A stretch of 18,807 bases of DNA from CAWEHT01 sp963808455 (lineage in GTDB: Bacteria; Chloroflexota; Anaerolineae; CG2-30-64-16): assembly GCA_963808455.1 (NCBI GenBank), contig CAWEHT010000361.1, positions 1 to 18,807 on the forward strand, written 5' to 3'. This document shows, piece after piece, positions 8,286 through 15,916 of the stretch. The notes beneath the pieces are model-generated. The model ran no database searches. It was not told the origin of the DNA and saw only the letters and a list, made by a program, of their open reading frames with translations. A program made the position numbers and the translations under genes. Position 1 is the stretch's first letter. Each line of letters opens with the position of its first letter.

Positions 8286-9860
8286 ATGAACAAGTCCGCG
8301 GCGCTGCTACGACCTGGTTCGATCATCTTCATCGTCCTCGCTTTGACGGCAGGTCGGATTGTACCGGCCCGGGCAATGGGATCGAGCAACTCTGAGCCCG
8401 CAAGCGCGCCGGCACCTACCGGCGTTCCGTCTTTGCTTGAGGCTACCCCTGCGCCTGATGCGGGATCGAGCCAACCGGCGATGCCGGCCGGCCTCGCCCT
8501 CGTCGATCAGATCACCGCCACGGTGTCCTTGACGGCCACCCCTTCCGTGGCTGGCGGTTCTGGCTTGCTCTTCGATGACGATTTTGAGTCCCTTCAGAGA
8601 TCCACGACCAACGGTTGGGATTTCGGTCCCAACGGTAATGGCGCTAACCTCTGGGCGCCCTACATGCAAACCATCAGCGAGACCCAGCCCTCCAAGTTCT
8701 TCTACGCCTTTCCCACCGGGGCTTACCAAGACTTCGGGGCCCTGGTTGACGTCCAGCCCACTGGCCCCGGCTACGCTGCATATGGGCTGCTGTTTCGTTG
8801 GAGCTCGAGTTCGGATGGAAGCAATGCAGCGGGCTATCAGTTCAGTGTCACCACGCAGGGCACCTACGAGCTTAACAAACAAGTCGGCGGGCAATGGGTT
8901 GATCCCTCCCCGGTGCCGACCACGCCGTCAACCTACATCAGGACGGGCAATCAGCGCAACGTGTTAGGGGTCATAGCGCGCGGCCCCGCCATTTCCCTGT
9001 ACATCAACGGCGCTCTGGTGAACACAGTGAGAGATACCACCGCCTCGAAGGGCATGGTAGGCATCTTCGCGGCCACCCAGGCCCAGCCATCGGCGCCGCC
9101 CGCGCTGGTCTCCTTTTATCGAATGAGCATCTTTGCTGCCGCCAAGGCCGCTGCCGACTGGGGAAACGACACCACGAACCCGGCGGGCGCCGCCATCGGC
9201 AGCCCGACTCCTGCGAGCACCGCGCCGCCCACCCCGGGGGTGCTCTTCCAGGACGATTTCAGCTCGCAGCAGGCCTCGCTGGCAAACGGTTGGGCACTTG
9301 GCTCCGGAAACGGCGCGAACGTGACCTGGACGCCGGGCGCGATTGTCATCACCGAGACGAATCAAGGCTCGTATGATGCGAATTTCCTGACCACTCCATA
9401 CGACAACTTTGGCGCCGAGACCAGCGCCGGGCCAACCGGCTCTTCGTACGCCGAATACGGTATTGTCTTCCGAGCGACCTCCGCCAGCAACGGGTTTACG
9501 GGCTACGTCTTTGAAGTCTCATCCGACGGCCGGTTCTGGCTGTCCAAGTCGGTGAATGGCAACTGGGAAGGCCAACTTCTGGCTCCTGCGGCCTCGTCTG
9601 CCATCAAGCAGGGTGCTGAGCAGAACGCATTGAGAGTGCTGGCCAGCGGTCCTCAGATCAAGCTTTTCATCAATGGCACGCTTGTAGGCACCGCCGCGGA
9701 TACCTCGCTCACGAGCGGCGGTGTCGGATTCTATATCGCCGCTGAGGATGCCCCACCGGCAGCGGTGGCCTACCATGGTTTGCGCATCCTTACCAGCAGC
9801 GCAGCCATCGCCGATTGGCACCTGCCGTCCCAGCCCGCTGCCACCCCAGCGGCTCCCTGA
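8286..9860 (+). CDS. Secreted protein with two tandem concanavalin/GH16-like jelly-roll domains
   Basis: Intact 524-aa exported protein. Residues 1-30 form a signal peptide (basic start, hydrophobic SIIFIVLALTAG, probable cleavage after ARA). A Pro/Ala/Ser/Thr-rich linker runs to about 93. Two homologous domains follow, at about 94-292 and 319-511. Each starts LFxDDFxS, has NGW then NGAN, continues with YG(L/I)xFR and GYxFxV, then the L-K-V-G-W segment, and ends with a GPxIxLxINGxLV strand and AADW/IADW. The pattern is like the beta-sandwich domains annotated as family 16 glycoside hydrolase or DUF1080 (3-keto-disaccharide hydrolase). I see no GH16 ExDxE catalytic motif, so carbohydrate binding or surface display is more likely than catalysis. 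AAGGAA precedes the ATG. Confidence 0.75.
   Translation: MNKSAALLRPGSIIFIVLALTAGRIVPARAMGSSNSEPASAPAPTGVPSLLEATPAPDAGSSQPAMPAGLALVDQITATVSLTATPSVAGGSGLLFDDDFESLQRSTTNGWDFGPNGNGANLWAPYMQTISETQPSKFFYAFPTGAYQDFGALVDVQPTGPGYAAYGLLFRWSSSSDGSNAAGYQFSVTTQGTYELNKQVGGQWVDPSPVPTTPSTYIRTGNQRNVLGVIARGPAISLYINGALVNTVRDTTASKGMVGIFAATQAQPSAPPALVSFYRMSIFAAAKAAADWGNDTTNPAGAAIGSPTPASTAPPTPGVLFQDDFSSQQASLANGWALGSGNGANVTWTPGAIVITETNQGSYDANFLTTPYDNFGAETSAGPTGSSYAEYGIVFRATSASNGFTGYVFEVSSDGRFWLSKSVNGNWEGQLLAPAASSAIKQGAEQNALRVLASGPQIKLFINGTLVGTAADTSLTSGGVGFYIAAEDAPPAAVAYHGLRILTSSAAIADWHLPSQPAATPAAP
8565..9818 (+). repeat. Tandem duplication of a roughly 195-residue domain
   Basis: Copy 1 is about 8565-9161 and copy 2 about 9240-9818, separated by a linker rich in Pro, Thr and Ala. 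The copies match at the protein level (DDF..., NGW, YG-FR, ING-LV, DT-S-G-VG, PPA-V) but differ widely at the DNA level, so the duplication is old and not a recent recombination product. Confidence 0.7.
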
Positions 9861-9884
9861 GCAGCCCAGGCGCAGGAGCGCAGT

Positions 9885-10208
9885 ATGTCCAGCCACTCCG
9901 GAAAGCGCATCTTCGCCGTAGCGCTAGCGGCGGCCCTGAATGCCGCCCGCGCCGGGCACACCGCGATCCTGCTGGCCACTGCGCCTGACTCGGGCGATGT
10001 CCTGTTGGCCGGCGCCAAGGGCAACCGCGGCCTCCTGTCCAGCGCCGAGTTGTACGACCCGGCCATCAACAGCTGGTCGCCCACATCGGGCTTCACTACA
10101 GCCCGCGCCTTGCACACAGCTACGCTTCTCGACTCGGGCCAAATTCTGGCGGCCGGCGGCGTTGGTCCGGCGGGCAATCTGGCGAGCGCAGAGCTATGCA
10201 GCCCATGA
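9885..10208 (+). CDS. Short Kelch-like repeat protein, probably truncated
   Basis: 107 aa, starting 24 bases after the secreted-protein gene with AGGAG 7 bases before the ATG, so it is probably in the same transcript. After a short hydrophobic N-terminus (RIFAVALAAALNAARA) it contains a nearly complete Kelch/galactose-oxidase-type repeat: LLSSAELYDPAINSWSPT, then TARALHTATLLDSGQILAAG and NLASAEL, with a weaker partial repeat before it. Kelch propellers need five to seven blades, and this has fewer than two. It is either a remnant of a larger protein or a small protein that must assemble with others. The stop is followed closely by a strong hairpin. Confidence 0.6.
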   Translation: MSSHSGKRIFAVALAAALNAARAGHTAILLATAPDSGDVLLAGAKGNRGLLSSAELYDPAINSWSPTSGFTTARALHTATLLDSGQILAAGGVGPAGNLASAELCSP

Positions 10209-10253
10209 GGCGGCCGTCCCGCCTTGCGGACACAGCTGAGAGTTGCTGATAAC

Positions 10254-10290
10254 GGCGGGGCAGCCAGCCCTGGCGGCTGGCTGCCCCGCC
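10254..10290 (+). terminator. Strong hairpin after the Kelch-like gene
   Basis: A perfect 16-bp GC-rich stem, GGCGGGGCAGCCAGCC paired with GGCTGGCTGCCCCGCC over a 5-base loop, begins 46 bases after the Kelch stop. No T run follows, so it may be a U-less terminator or an RNA-stabilising end. It separates the secreted-protein unit from the next gene. Confidence 0.6.
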
Positions 10291-10394
10291 GGCCAGGCCG
10301 GTTGATGGACGGATGACCCCGGATGAGGTGCGCGTGGCCATGATCGTGCAGCACCTGCACCTGGCACACCGCGCCGCCTTACTTGGAGGCTCCG

Positions 10395-11069
10395 ATGAAG
10401 ACACGGCAACCCGCGCTGCGCAAATGGCACGGGCCTGTGAAGGTTTACTTAGAAGATCTCGAGCGCATCGTCGAACGCCTGAGGGAGCTTCCCGACGTAA
10501 CCGGGGTGTCGGTCCACGCCGACCAGGATGAGTACGGGTCGCTTCAAGAACTGGTCGAGTCGTACGAAGACAAGAAACCGCGCAGCCTGTTCTTCTCGCC
10601 AAAAACTGATGAAGACAAGAGGTCCCCCTGGGTCAGCATCGGGCCACATGCTGCCGGCGTTGATTTCGGCTCTGCCAACGCCTCTGCTTCCGGCATTTTC
10701 CATCAGATAAGCCGCCTGCTCGCATCGCGCCAGCGCCTCCTGGCCAGATGGTCGTTGCCACTTGGCATTATCGAGTTGCTGGCGCTTAACTTGTACGTCG
10801 TATTCACAGTCTCAGGGGGCGGCAACCGCCCCGTTCTGCAGCAGGTTGTGGAAAACGTAACCTCCGTGGGGGCAGGAGTTTTCATCTGGGTGGTCGTGCT
10901 CAGGCCTTTGTGGACGAGCGACATACGCCTGGTTCGACGACAAGAAGTATCAGGATTTTGGGAGCTGAACCGGGAAACGATCACCGTGCTGGCGACCGGG
11001 GCTGTCATTGCATGGGCATTGCCATACCTGGTGCGGCTGATACTCGGCCTTCTGCCAAGAATAACCTGA
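10395..11069 (+). CDS. Unrecognised membrane protein with soluble N-terminal domain
   Basis: 224 aa from the ATG at 10395, which has GGAGG 5-6 bases upstream; a TTG four codons earlier lacks that spacing. I do not recognise the family. Residues 1 to about 118 are soluble and charged (KVYLEDLERIVERLRELPDV, GVSVHADQDEYGSLQELVES, SPWVSIGPHAAGVDFG) and look like an alpha/beta domain. A basic stretch (SRQRLLARW) leads into probable membrane segments at about 120-139, 156-172 and 195-221. Such an arrangement suggests a cytoplasmic sensing or binding domain tethered to the membrane. It sits alone between two hairpins. Confidence 0.65.
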   Translation: MKTRQPALRKWHGPVKVYLEDLERIVERLRELPDVTGVSVHADQDEYGSLQELVESYEDKKPRSLFFSPKTDEDKRSPWVSIGPHAAGVDFGSANASASGIFHQISRLLASRQRLLARWSLPLGIIELLALNLYVVFTVSGGGNRPVLQQVVENVTSVGAGVFIWVVVLRPLWTSDIRLVRRQEVSGFWELNRETITVLATGAVIAWALPYLVRLILGLLPRIT

Positions 11070-11528
11070 TGAACCCACTCTGTGACCGGCGAAAACGATC
11101 CAACTGGGTGAGCTTGGGGCGCGGCGTGGCCAGGTCGGATCACTTCCGCTGCGCCTCGACAGCCTGGTGACAGCGGCCCTCCGCGAAGGCGAACTCCGTT
11201 TGCCAGGCAGCACGAACCAGGCCGGCGATCTCCCTATGCCCCTCATGGCGCGCTGCGGCGGCGCGCCATGAATAACCGCAACCACAGAGTTGCACCCGCC
11301 GCCCCCCCTCCGCGTGCGCGATCCGCGCATCCGTGGTCGGCCTCGCGAACCCTGCCCCACTCCGGCCCGCACAAGGGCTTGCCGGCAGGGCCGGCCGGTA
11401 GTATGCTGGGCAGTGTGAGAGTCAAGCCTTGCGCAAGGCTATCCGAGGCCCTGATTCGAGCCTTTCTGGCTGTGATTCGCCTGGTCCAGTCTGCCGCCCC
11501 AAAAGGCCGTTCCGGCCGGAGGTGAAGC
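11070..11528. other. Intergenic region with hairpin and palindrome
   Basis: About 460 bases with no convincing gene; the open frames lack a ribosome site and have a Pro/Arg-rich composition typical of noncoding GC-rich frames. A perfect 11-bp stem with a 7-base loop at 11243-11271 (TCATGGCGCGC paired with GCGCGCCATGA) may end the preceding transcript. A perfect palindrome at 11425-11440 is listed separately. No clear promoter boxes were found for the downstream enzyme. Confidence 0.5.
11425..11440. promoter_or_regulatory. Perfect 16-bp palindrome upstream of the rifampicin phosphotransferase-like gene
   Basis: AGCCTTGCGCAAGGCT reads the same on both strands and ends 88 bases before the ATG of the PEP-utilising enzyme. 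A dimeric regulator could bind it. Its half-site GCAAGGC also occurs in the rifamycin-associated element described upstream of rifamycin-inactivating genes in actinomycetes (GGGGCTTGCGGCAAGGCCC as I remember it), but that element has an extra central base and different flanks. The palindrome is certain; the operator role is inferred. Confidence 0.45.
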
Positions 11529-14088
11529 ATGGTCCCTCTGATCCTCACCCTCGATGCGACGCAGAGCACGCTGGATGCCGTGGGTGGAAAAGGCGCCTCT
11601 CTGGCACGGATGGCCGCCGCCGGCCTGCCTGTGCCCCCCGGTTTTACCATCACTACCGTAGCCTATCGCCGCTTCGTGAGCGAGAACGCATTGCAAGAGA
11701 GGATTCTGGCAGCCCTTGCGCCCTCATCTACGGATCAACCGGGCACGCTCGAAAAGGCATCGGCTGAAATCGGCGAGCTCTTTGCGCAGGGCCTGATGCC
11801 GGACGATGTTGCCGGCGCGATCGGCCGCGCCTATGCCGGGCTTGGCGGCGGCGACCTGCCCGTTGCAGTGCGCTCCTCCGCCACAGCGGAAGACTTGCCC
11901 GAAATGTCCTTTGCCGGCCAACAGGACACGTATCTCAACGTGTGCGGGCCGGCGATGGTCATGGAGGCGGTCAAGCGCTGCTGGGCCTCGCTGTGGACGG
12001 CGCGGGCGATCGGCTACCACGCGGTGCGGCATCGCGCCCCAGGACGTGACCATGGCAGTGGTCGTTCAGGAGCTCGTGCCGGCAGGCGCAGCCGGCATCA
12101 TGTTCACCGCGCATCCGTTGACGGGGGTGCGCGGCCAGGTGCTGATCAACGCGGCCTGGGGGCTCGGCGAGGCCATCGTCGGCGGCCAGGTCTCGCCCGA
12201 TACGATCGTGGTGGACAAGGCCAGCAAGAAGGTCACCGAACGCCAGATCGGCCGCAAAGACACGATGACCGTGTTCGCCGGGCCCGGCACGCACGAAGCC
12301 CCGGTGCCGTCGGATCGGCGGGACCGGGCGGTGCTCGGCGCGGCGCAGGCTGCCGACCTGGCCCGCCTCGGCATGCAGGTCGAGGAGCTCTTTGGAGGGC
12401 CCATGGATATCGAGTGGGCTCTCGACCATGGGCGATTCTTCATTTTGCAGGCCCGCGCGATTACGGCCCTGCGCGGACCCGACCCGGCGGCCGGGGAGTG
12501 GAACGACAGCCTGGCCGGCGATTACCTCTGGACGAGGACGAACTACGGTGAGGCCGTGCCCGACGTGATGACGCCCTGCACCTGGTCGCTCGTCCAGATC
12601 CTGTTGGATCATGCGGACCCGGCCGTCGGGCCCTACCGCCAATACGGCAATATCGGTGGACGGCTCTACAACAACCTGAGCATGGCCGCGTCGCTGGCCG
12701 CGGCCTTCTGGATCGGCCCCAAGCGCTTCGCCGGGATGATCGCGGATGGCTTCGGCCGGCTGCCGGAAGGCCTGAAGATCCCGATCGTCCGCCTGCCGCG
12801 TTGGGGAGTGCTGCGCATGGCGTTGCCAATGGCCGCCCGCACACTCTTCCAGATGCGCGCCAACTTGAAGCGGCTGCCCGTATTCCTCGCCGAGGCCCCG
12901 GCGCGCTGCGAAGCGCTCAAGCGATCGATCGGGGCCGTACCGGACCCCGCGGAACTGGCCGCTCTCTGGCAAAGGGACATCGCGCCGTTCTTCCTTGACT
13001 GCTGCCACATGGTGCAGGCCTCCGCAAATCAAGGCGGGGCAGCCATCCTCACGATCCCGCGCAATCTGCGGAAGCTGGTGGGCGAAGACGACGCCAACGC
13101 TTTGCTCACGGGGCCGGTCGCCGGCTCGGGCCCGCTGGCGAGCCTCGGGCCGCTATTGGGCCTGGCGCAGCTGGCCAACGGCGAAATCGACGAGGCGACC
13201 TTTGCGAGGCGGTTCGGTCACCGAGGCCCGCACGAGGCTGAAATCTCGGCGCCGCGCCCGGCCGAGGACCCGGACTGGATCGACCGGCAGCTCGCCGGCT
13301 TGCGCACGGTGAAGGAAGATGCCGCGGCGCTGCTCACGCGGCAGGAAACCGCACGGGCGGCCGCATGGGAACGGATACGTGCGCTCGATCCTCGCAAGGA
13401 AACGTCGATACGGCGCCAGATCGAGCGCTGGGCGAGGATCGCCGGCGACCGCGAGGCGGCGCGCTCTGAGGTGATTCGGGCCTTGTGGGTGCTGCGCTGC
13501 TTCGTCCTGCGCGCCGGCGCGCTTACCGGGCAGGGCGAGGGCATCTTCTTCCTCTCGATCGACGAGATCCTGGCCCTGCTTGGAGGCGACAAGGCCTCCC
13601 TCGCGTCGATTCCCGCCCGTCGCGCCGCCAACGAGCGCTACCGCGCCCTGCCGCCGTATCCGATGCTGATCCGCGGCCGGTTCGACCCGTTCCGCTGGGC
13701 CGCATATTCCCGCGTGGCGCAGCGACCTGTTCGATGCCCTGGGCAGCACCGTGCCGGCCGGCGATGCGATCGCCGGCTTCCCGGGTGCGGCCGGCGTCGT
13801 GGAGGGCCGGGCGCGGGTGATCAACACCTTCGAGGAGGGCGATCAGTTGCAGCCAGGCGAGATCCTGGTGACAACCCTGACCAACGTCGGGTGGACGCCG
13901 CTGTTCCCTCGCGTGGCGGCCGTCGTGACCGACGTCGGCGCACCGTTGTCACACGCCGCCATCGTCGCGCGGAGCTGGGGATCCCGGCCGTCGTCGGCTG
14001 TGGCAATGCGACGATGCGTCTCAAGACCGGCGACCGGGTGCGCGTCGATGGCGCGAAAGGGCTGGTGGAGATCATAGAGCGCACCTAA
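11529..14088 (+). CDS. PEP-utilising enzyme, rifampicin phosphotransferase-like, frameshifted
   Basis: Reconstructed length is about 853 aa, close to rifampicin phosphotransferase (about 865) and longer than typical PEP synthase (about 790). The N-terminal ATP-grasp domain has VGGKGASLARMAAAGLPVPP, LPVAVRSSATAEDLPEMSFA, VVQELVPAGAAGIMFTAHPL, and GLGEAIVGGQVSPD. The middle domain contains WNDSLAGDYLWTRTNYGEAV. The C-terminal swivelling domain has GAPLSHAAIVAR, with the phosphate-carrying His at 13952-13954, then ELGIPAVVGCGN. The frame changes near 12020-12028, 13700-13716 and 13972. GGAGGTGA precedes the ATG. The likely chemistry is ATP-driven phosphorylation of a small molecule through a phospho-His; rifamycin itself as substrate is unproven, and many relatives act on other compounds. 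Confidence 0.85.
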
Positions 14089-14281
14089 CTATTCTGAGCA
14101 AAGGCCAAGCGGAGGAATCTGAGGGCCCGACGCCGAGCCGTTGCGGCGTCGTTAAAAGTTCCTGAAGAGGTTCGACACTTAACCCAGGAATGTGCTCAAA
14201 GTGACCTTTGTTATACGTCACCAGCGTGAGGCCGCGCAGGTGCCGAATCAGCAGTCCCGTATCCAGCAAGTAGTCAGACAT
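14072..14281 (-). pseudogene. PIN-domain (VapC-type) toxin with its middle deleted
   Basis: 69 codons starting with MSDYLLDTGLLIRHLRG, which is the first strand and first acidic residue (Asp7) of a VapC toxin. This is followed at once by LTLVTYNKGHFEHIPGLSVE, which is the C-terminal end of the same fold. In complete VapC proteins of about 130 aa these pieces are separated by roughly 80-90 residues that carry the other metal-binding acids, so this product should have no RNase activity. The ATG overlaps the antitoxin's end by 8 bases (ATGTCTGA) and has GAGGAG upstream, as in working pairs. The tail after SVEP extends past the usual end and overlaps the end of the PEP enzyme gene by 17 bases, tail to tail. 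Confidence 0.75.
14128..14151. terminator. Hairpin between convergent genes
   Basis: CGACGCCG and CGGCGTCG form a perfect 8-bp stem over an 8-base loop, 40 bases after the PEP enzyme's stop and within the extended tail of the truncated toxin gene. Only TTAAAAGTT follows on the plus strand, so it is a weak terminator candidate at best. It could serve either direction. Confidence 0.35.
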
Positions 14282-14561
14282 GCTCCTCATCCAGGCGAAG
14301 TTCCCACGAACCGCGGAACGCCGCCAACCAATGCTCCACATCATCGCCTGTTCGCAGATCGGGGTGGTTTTCGTCGGACCACGCGCCGGCGCTCTCGTCA
14401 ATCGCTGCTGCCTGCTCGGCCAACGCCAGCCGGTCCTCAATCGCCTCTGCAATGAATTGACTGCGTTTGCGCGCCGGAACATAAGTATCGAGCTTGGCCA
14501 ACAGGGTTCTCGGTAGCACTACCGTGATCTTTTGCCCGTCCTGGACGGATTCATGAGCCAT
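14274..14561 (-). CDS. Ribbon-helix-helix antitoxin of a VapBC-type pair
   Basis: Intact 95-aa protein from the ATG at 14561, with AAGGAG about 9 bases upstream. The N-terminal part QKITVVLPRTLLAKLDTYVP followed by RKRSQFIAEAIEDRLAL is a CopG/Arc ribbon-helix-helix: one strand for DNA contact and two helices for dimerisation. The acidic C-terminus (SDENHPDLRTGDDVEHW, ending RLDEEHV) is the usual toxin-wrapping tail. It would bind and silence the toxin and repress its own promoter. The partner toxin gene directly downstream is internally deleted. Confidence 0.85.
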   Translation of the reverse strand: MAHESVQDGQKITVVLPRTLLAKLDTYVPARKRSQFIAEAIEDRLALAEQAAAIDESAGAWSDENHPDLRTGDDVEHWLAAFRGSWELRLDEEHV

Positions 14562-14587
14562 CCTGGTGTCTCCTTTTGGACTGACAA

Positions 14588-14617
14588 ATGCTACCATGAT
14601 CAACTGCTTGCTGTCAA
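14588..14617 (-). promoter_or_regulatory. Promoter of the antitoxin-toxin pair
   Basis: On the minus strand, -35 TTGACA (14612-14617), an 18-base spacer and -10 TAGCAT (14588-14593). This would start transcription about 20 bases before the antitoxin ATG. The two boxes are the same as those of the iclR operon promoter. The TA operator is probably nearby, but I see no clean palindrome beyond the short TGATCA. Confidence 0.6.
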
Positions 14618-14817
14618 TACAGAGAGTTTTACCAACTTGAGGCGGTCGACCTGGCCCTCCATCTGTCCCTGGCTCCACTTCAACGACAGGCCGGCCGCCG
14701 CTGCCGCCAGGTCTTGCTCGACGCCATTGGCAGAGCTCAGTAGTTCAGTCAGGGAGCTGTTCCTGGCCGTTTACAGTCAGAACGCCAGCGGGGTCAAAGA
14801 GGCCCGAATCGGCAGCG

Positions 14818-15162
14818 CTAACGGGGCCCTGTGGTATATTTCGCTTGATAGAGTATCACCTCGAGATTGCCGGGCATGCGCAGGGTCGTCATCCACCCCC
14901 AGTCAGTTTCTGTGATATCCGAGGTGAATTCGACGCCTTTCCCCTTCAATTCTGAGACGGTTTCCCCCAGGTCATCGCAGAAAAACGAGATATCGTGGGC
15001 GACTCCTTCCGCAGGATGGCACGCCAGATCGGCGCGTGGCACGTCGAAGATGAGCCAGCCGTCTCCGACATCGGTGTACGGCAGCTCCAGCCTGTCACGT
15101 ATGAAGGCTCGCAGCTCCTCGGCTTGCGGGGTAAAGAATATGGCGTGCATCCCCTTGATCAT
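14818..15162 (-). CDS. VOC-fold protein (glyoxalase/bleomycin resistance/dioxygenase superfamily)
   Basis: Intact 114 aa, one full set of paired beta-alpha-beta-beta-beta modules. It starts MIKGMHAIFFTPQAEELRAF, continues DVGDGWLIFDVPRADLACHP, then HDISFFCDDLGETVSELKGK and ETDWGWMTTLRMPGNLEVIL, which is the familiar pattern ending in LxDPdGNxxel-like sequence. GAGGAGG lies 6 bases before the ATG. The specific reaction or ligand is unknown; single-module VOC proteins of this size may be enzymes, drug-binding proteins or neither. It lies 79 bases downstream of the GyrI-like gene on the same strand and is probably cotranscribed with it. Confidence 0.85.
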   Translation of the reverse strand: MIKGMHAIFFTPQAEELRAFIRDRLELPYTDVGDGWLIFDVPRADLACHPAEGVAHDISFFCDDLGETVSELKGKGVEFTSDITETDWGWMTTLRMPGNLEVILYQAKYTTGPR

Positions 15163-15240
15163 GGTTGGCCTCCTCGGAGAGTTGCGGGCAAGCCGGAATG
15201 ATGGCGCTACGCCCGCTATCCGTCGTTTCCGGCATCGGCG

Positions 15241-15729
15241 CTATTCCCTCGGTCTGATGGGTATCCAGATTTCTTCCTCTGAGCTCGGGTCTTCGTGCCT
15301 GTATTTCGCTCCCATGACCGCAAGATGAGGCCGGTCGGCCAAAATAAAGGCAGAGCCTGGCAGCCAGGTCCCGAAAATATGGCGGTATGTCTCCGGTCCC
15401 GCGCTCGCTGGCCCTTTGTGCACGAAAACAGCGTAAAGTCCGCCAGGCAATGTAAGCGCTTCCATTTCACCGGGGACCGCATCGAAGCCCGTTACCTCGA
15501 CTGCCGCCCATTTATCGAATTCTTTGGCCGGGTCGAAATTGGTAAAGTATAGAGGGTCGTAATCGTAAACCTCGACCGAGTAGAGTTCCGAGCCAACACC
15601 GTCCCTGATCTCACCTCGCCTCGGCATGAAACTCCGCCACAGCTCGAACGTCTTATCCTCGGAAAAGGACATCCTCATCCGCTTCCCAACCAACTTCTTT
15701 GCCGTCAAGGTCCGCAATGTTGGCTCCAC
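15241..15729 (-). CDS. GyrI-like small-molecule-binding (AraC effector-binding) protein
   Basis: 162 aa from a GTG at 15729, chosen because AAGGAG lies 9 bases upstream and the sequence then starts VEPTLRTLTAKKLVGKRMRM, the usual beginning of this fold. Other landmarks are FELWRSFMPRRGEI, SVEVYDYDPLYF, KWAAVEVTGFDAVPGEMEAL, GGLYAVFVHKGPASAGPETY and ILADRPHLAVMG, ending in a bidentate acidic EEEIWIPI motif. These stand-alone GyrI-like domains bind, and sometimes hydrolyse, hydrophobic or cationic compounds. No DNA-binding part is present, so it is not an AraC-type regulator by itself. An in-frame ATG 19 codons upstream is less likely. Confidence 0.8.
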   Translation of the reverse strand: MEPTLRTLTAKKLVGKRMRMSFSEDKTFELWRSFMPRRGEIRDGVGSELYSVEVYDYDPLYFTNFDPAKEFDKWAAVEVTGFDAVPGEMEALTLPGGLYAVFVHKGPASAGPETYRHIFGTWLPGSAFILADRPHLAVMGAKYRHEDPSSEEEIWIPIRPRE

Positions 15730-15916
15730 GGTTGGTTTCTCCTTGCGTGAGATGACTTTTCCAAAGTGGGAGTAGCAAAGCCGCAACGCACACCTCTTCC
15801 GGCCTGATAAAGGATCAACAAATCCAGGCTTTGCGGCGACCCTTGCAAAAACAGCTGACGTGGTCCAACCGATAGTCGCTCCTACTTGAGTCTATGGTCG
15901 GTGCCGGTGCCCACGC

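Noticed and set aside
10313..10531. 72-codon frame overlapping the membrane-protein gene start
   Set aside because: No ribosome site, and it overlaps a better supported gene in another frame.
11268..11525. 85-codon frame before the PEP enzyme
   Set aside because: Pro/Arg/Ala-rich, no ribosome site and no similarity; treated as intergenic.
11971..13032. 353-codon minus-strand open frame opposite the PEP enzyme
   Set aside because: Antisense to conserved ATP-grasp sequence and has no supporting start or motif.
14562..14817. Possible gene remnant between the antitoxin and the VOC gene
   Set aside because: Plus-strand codons give no recognisable protein; only the antitoxin promoter can be supported.
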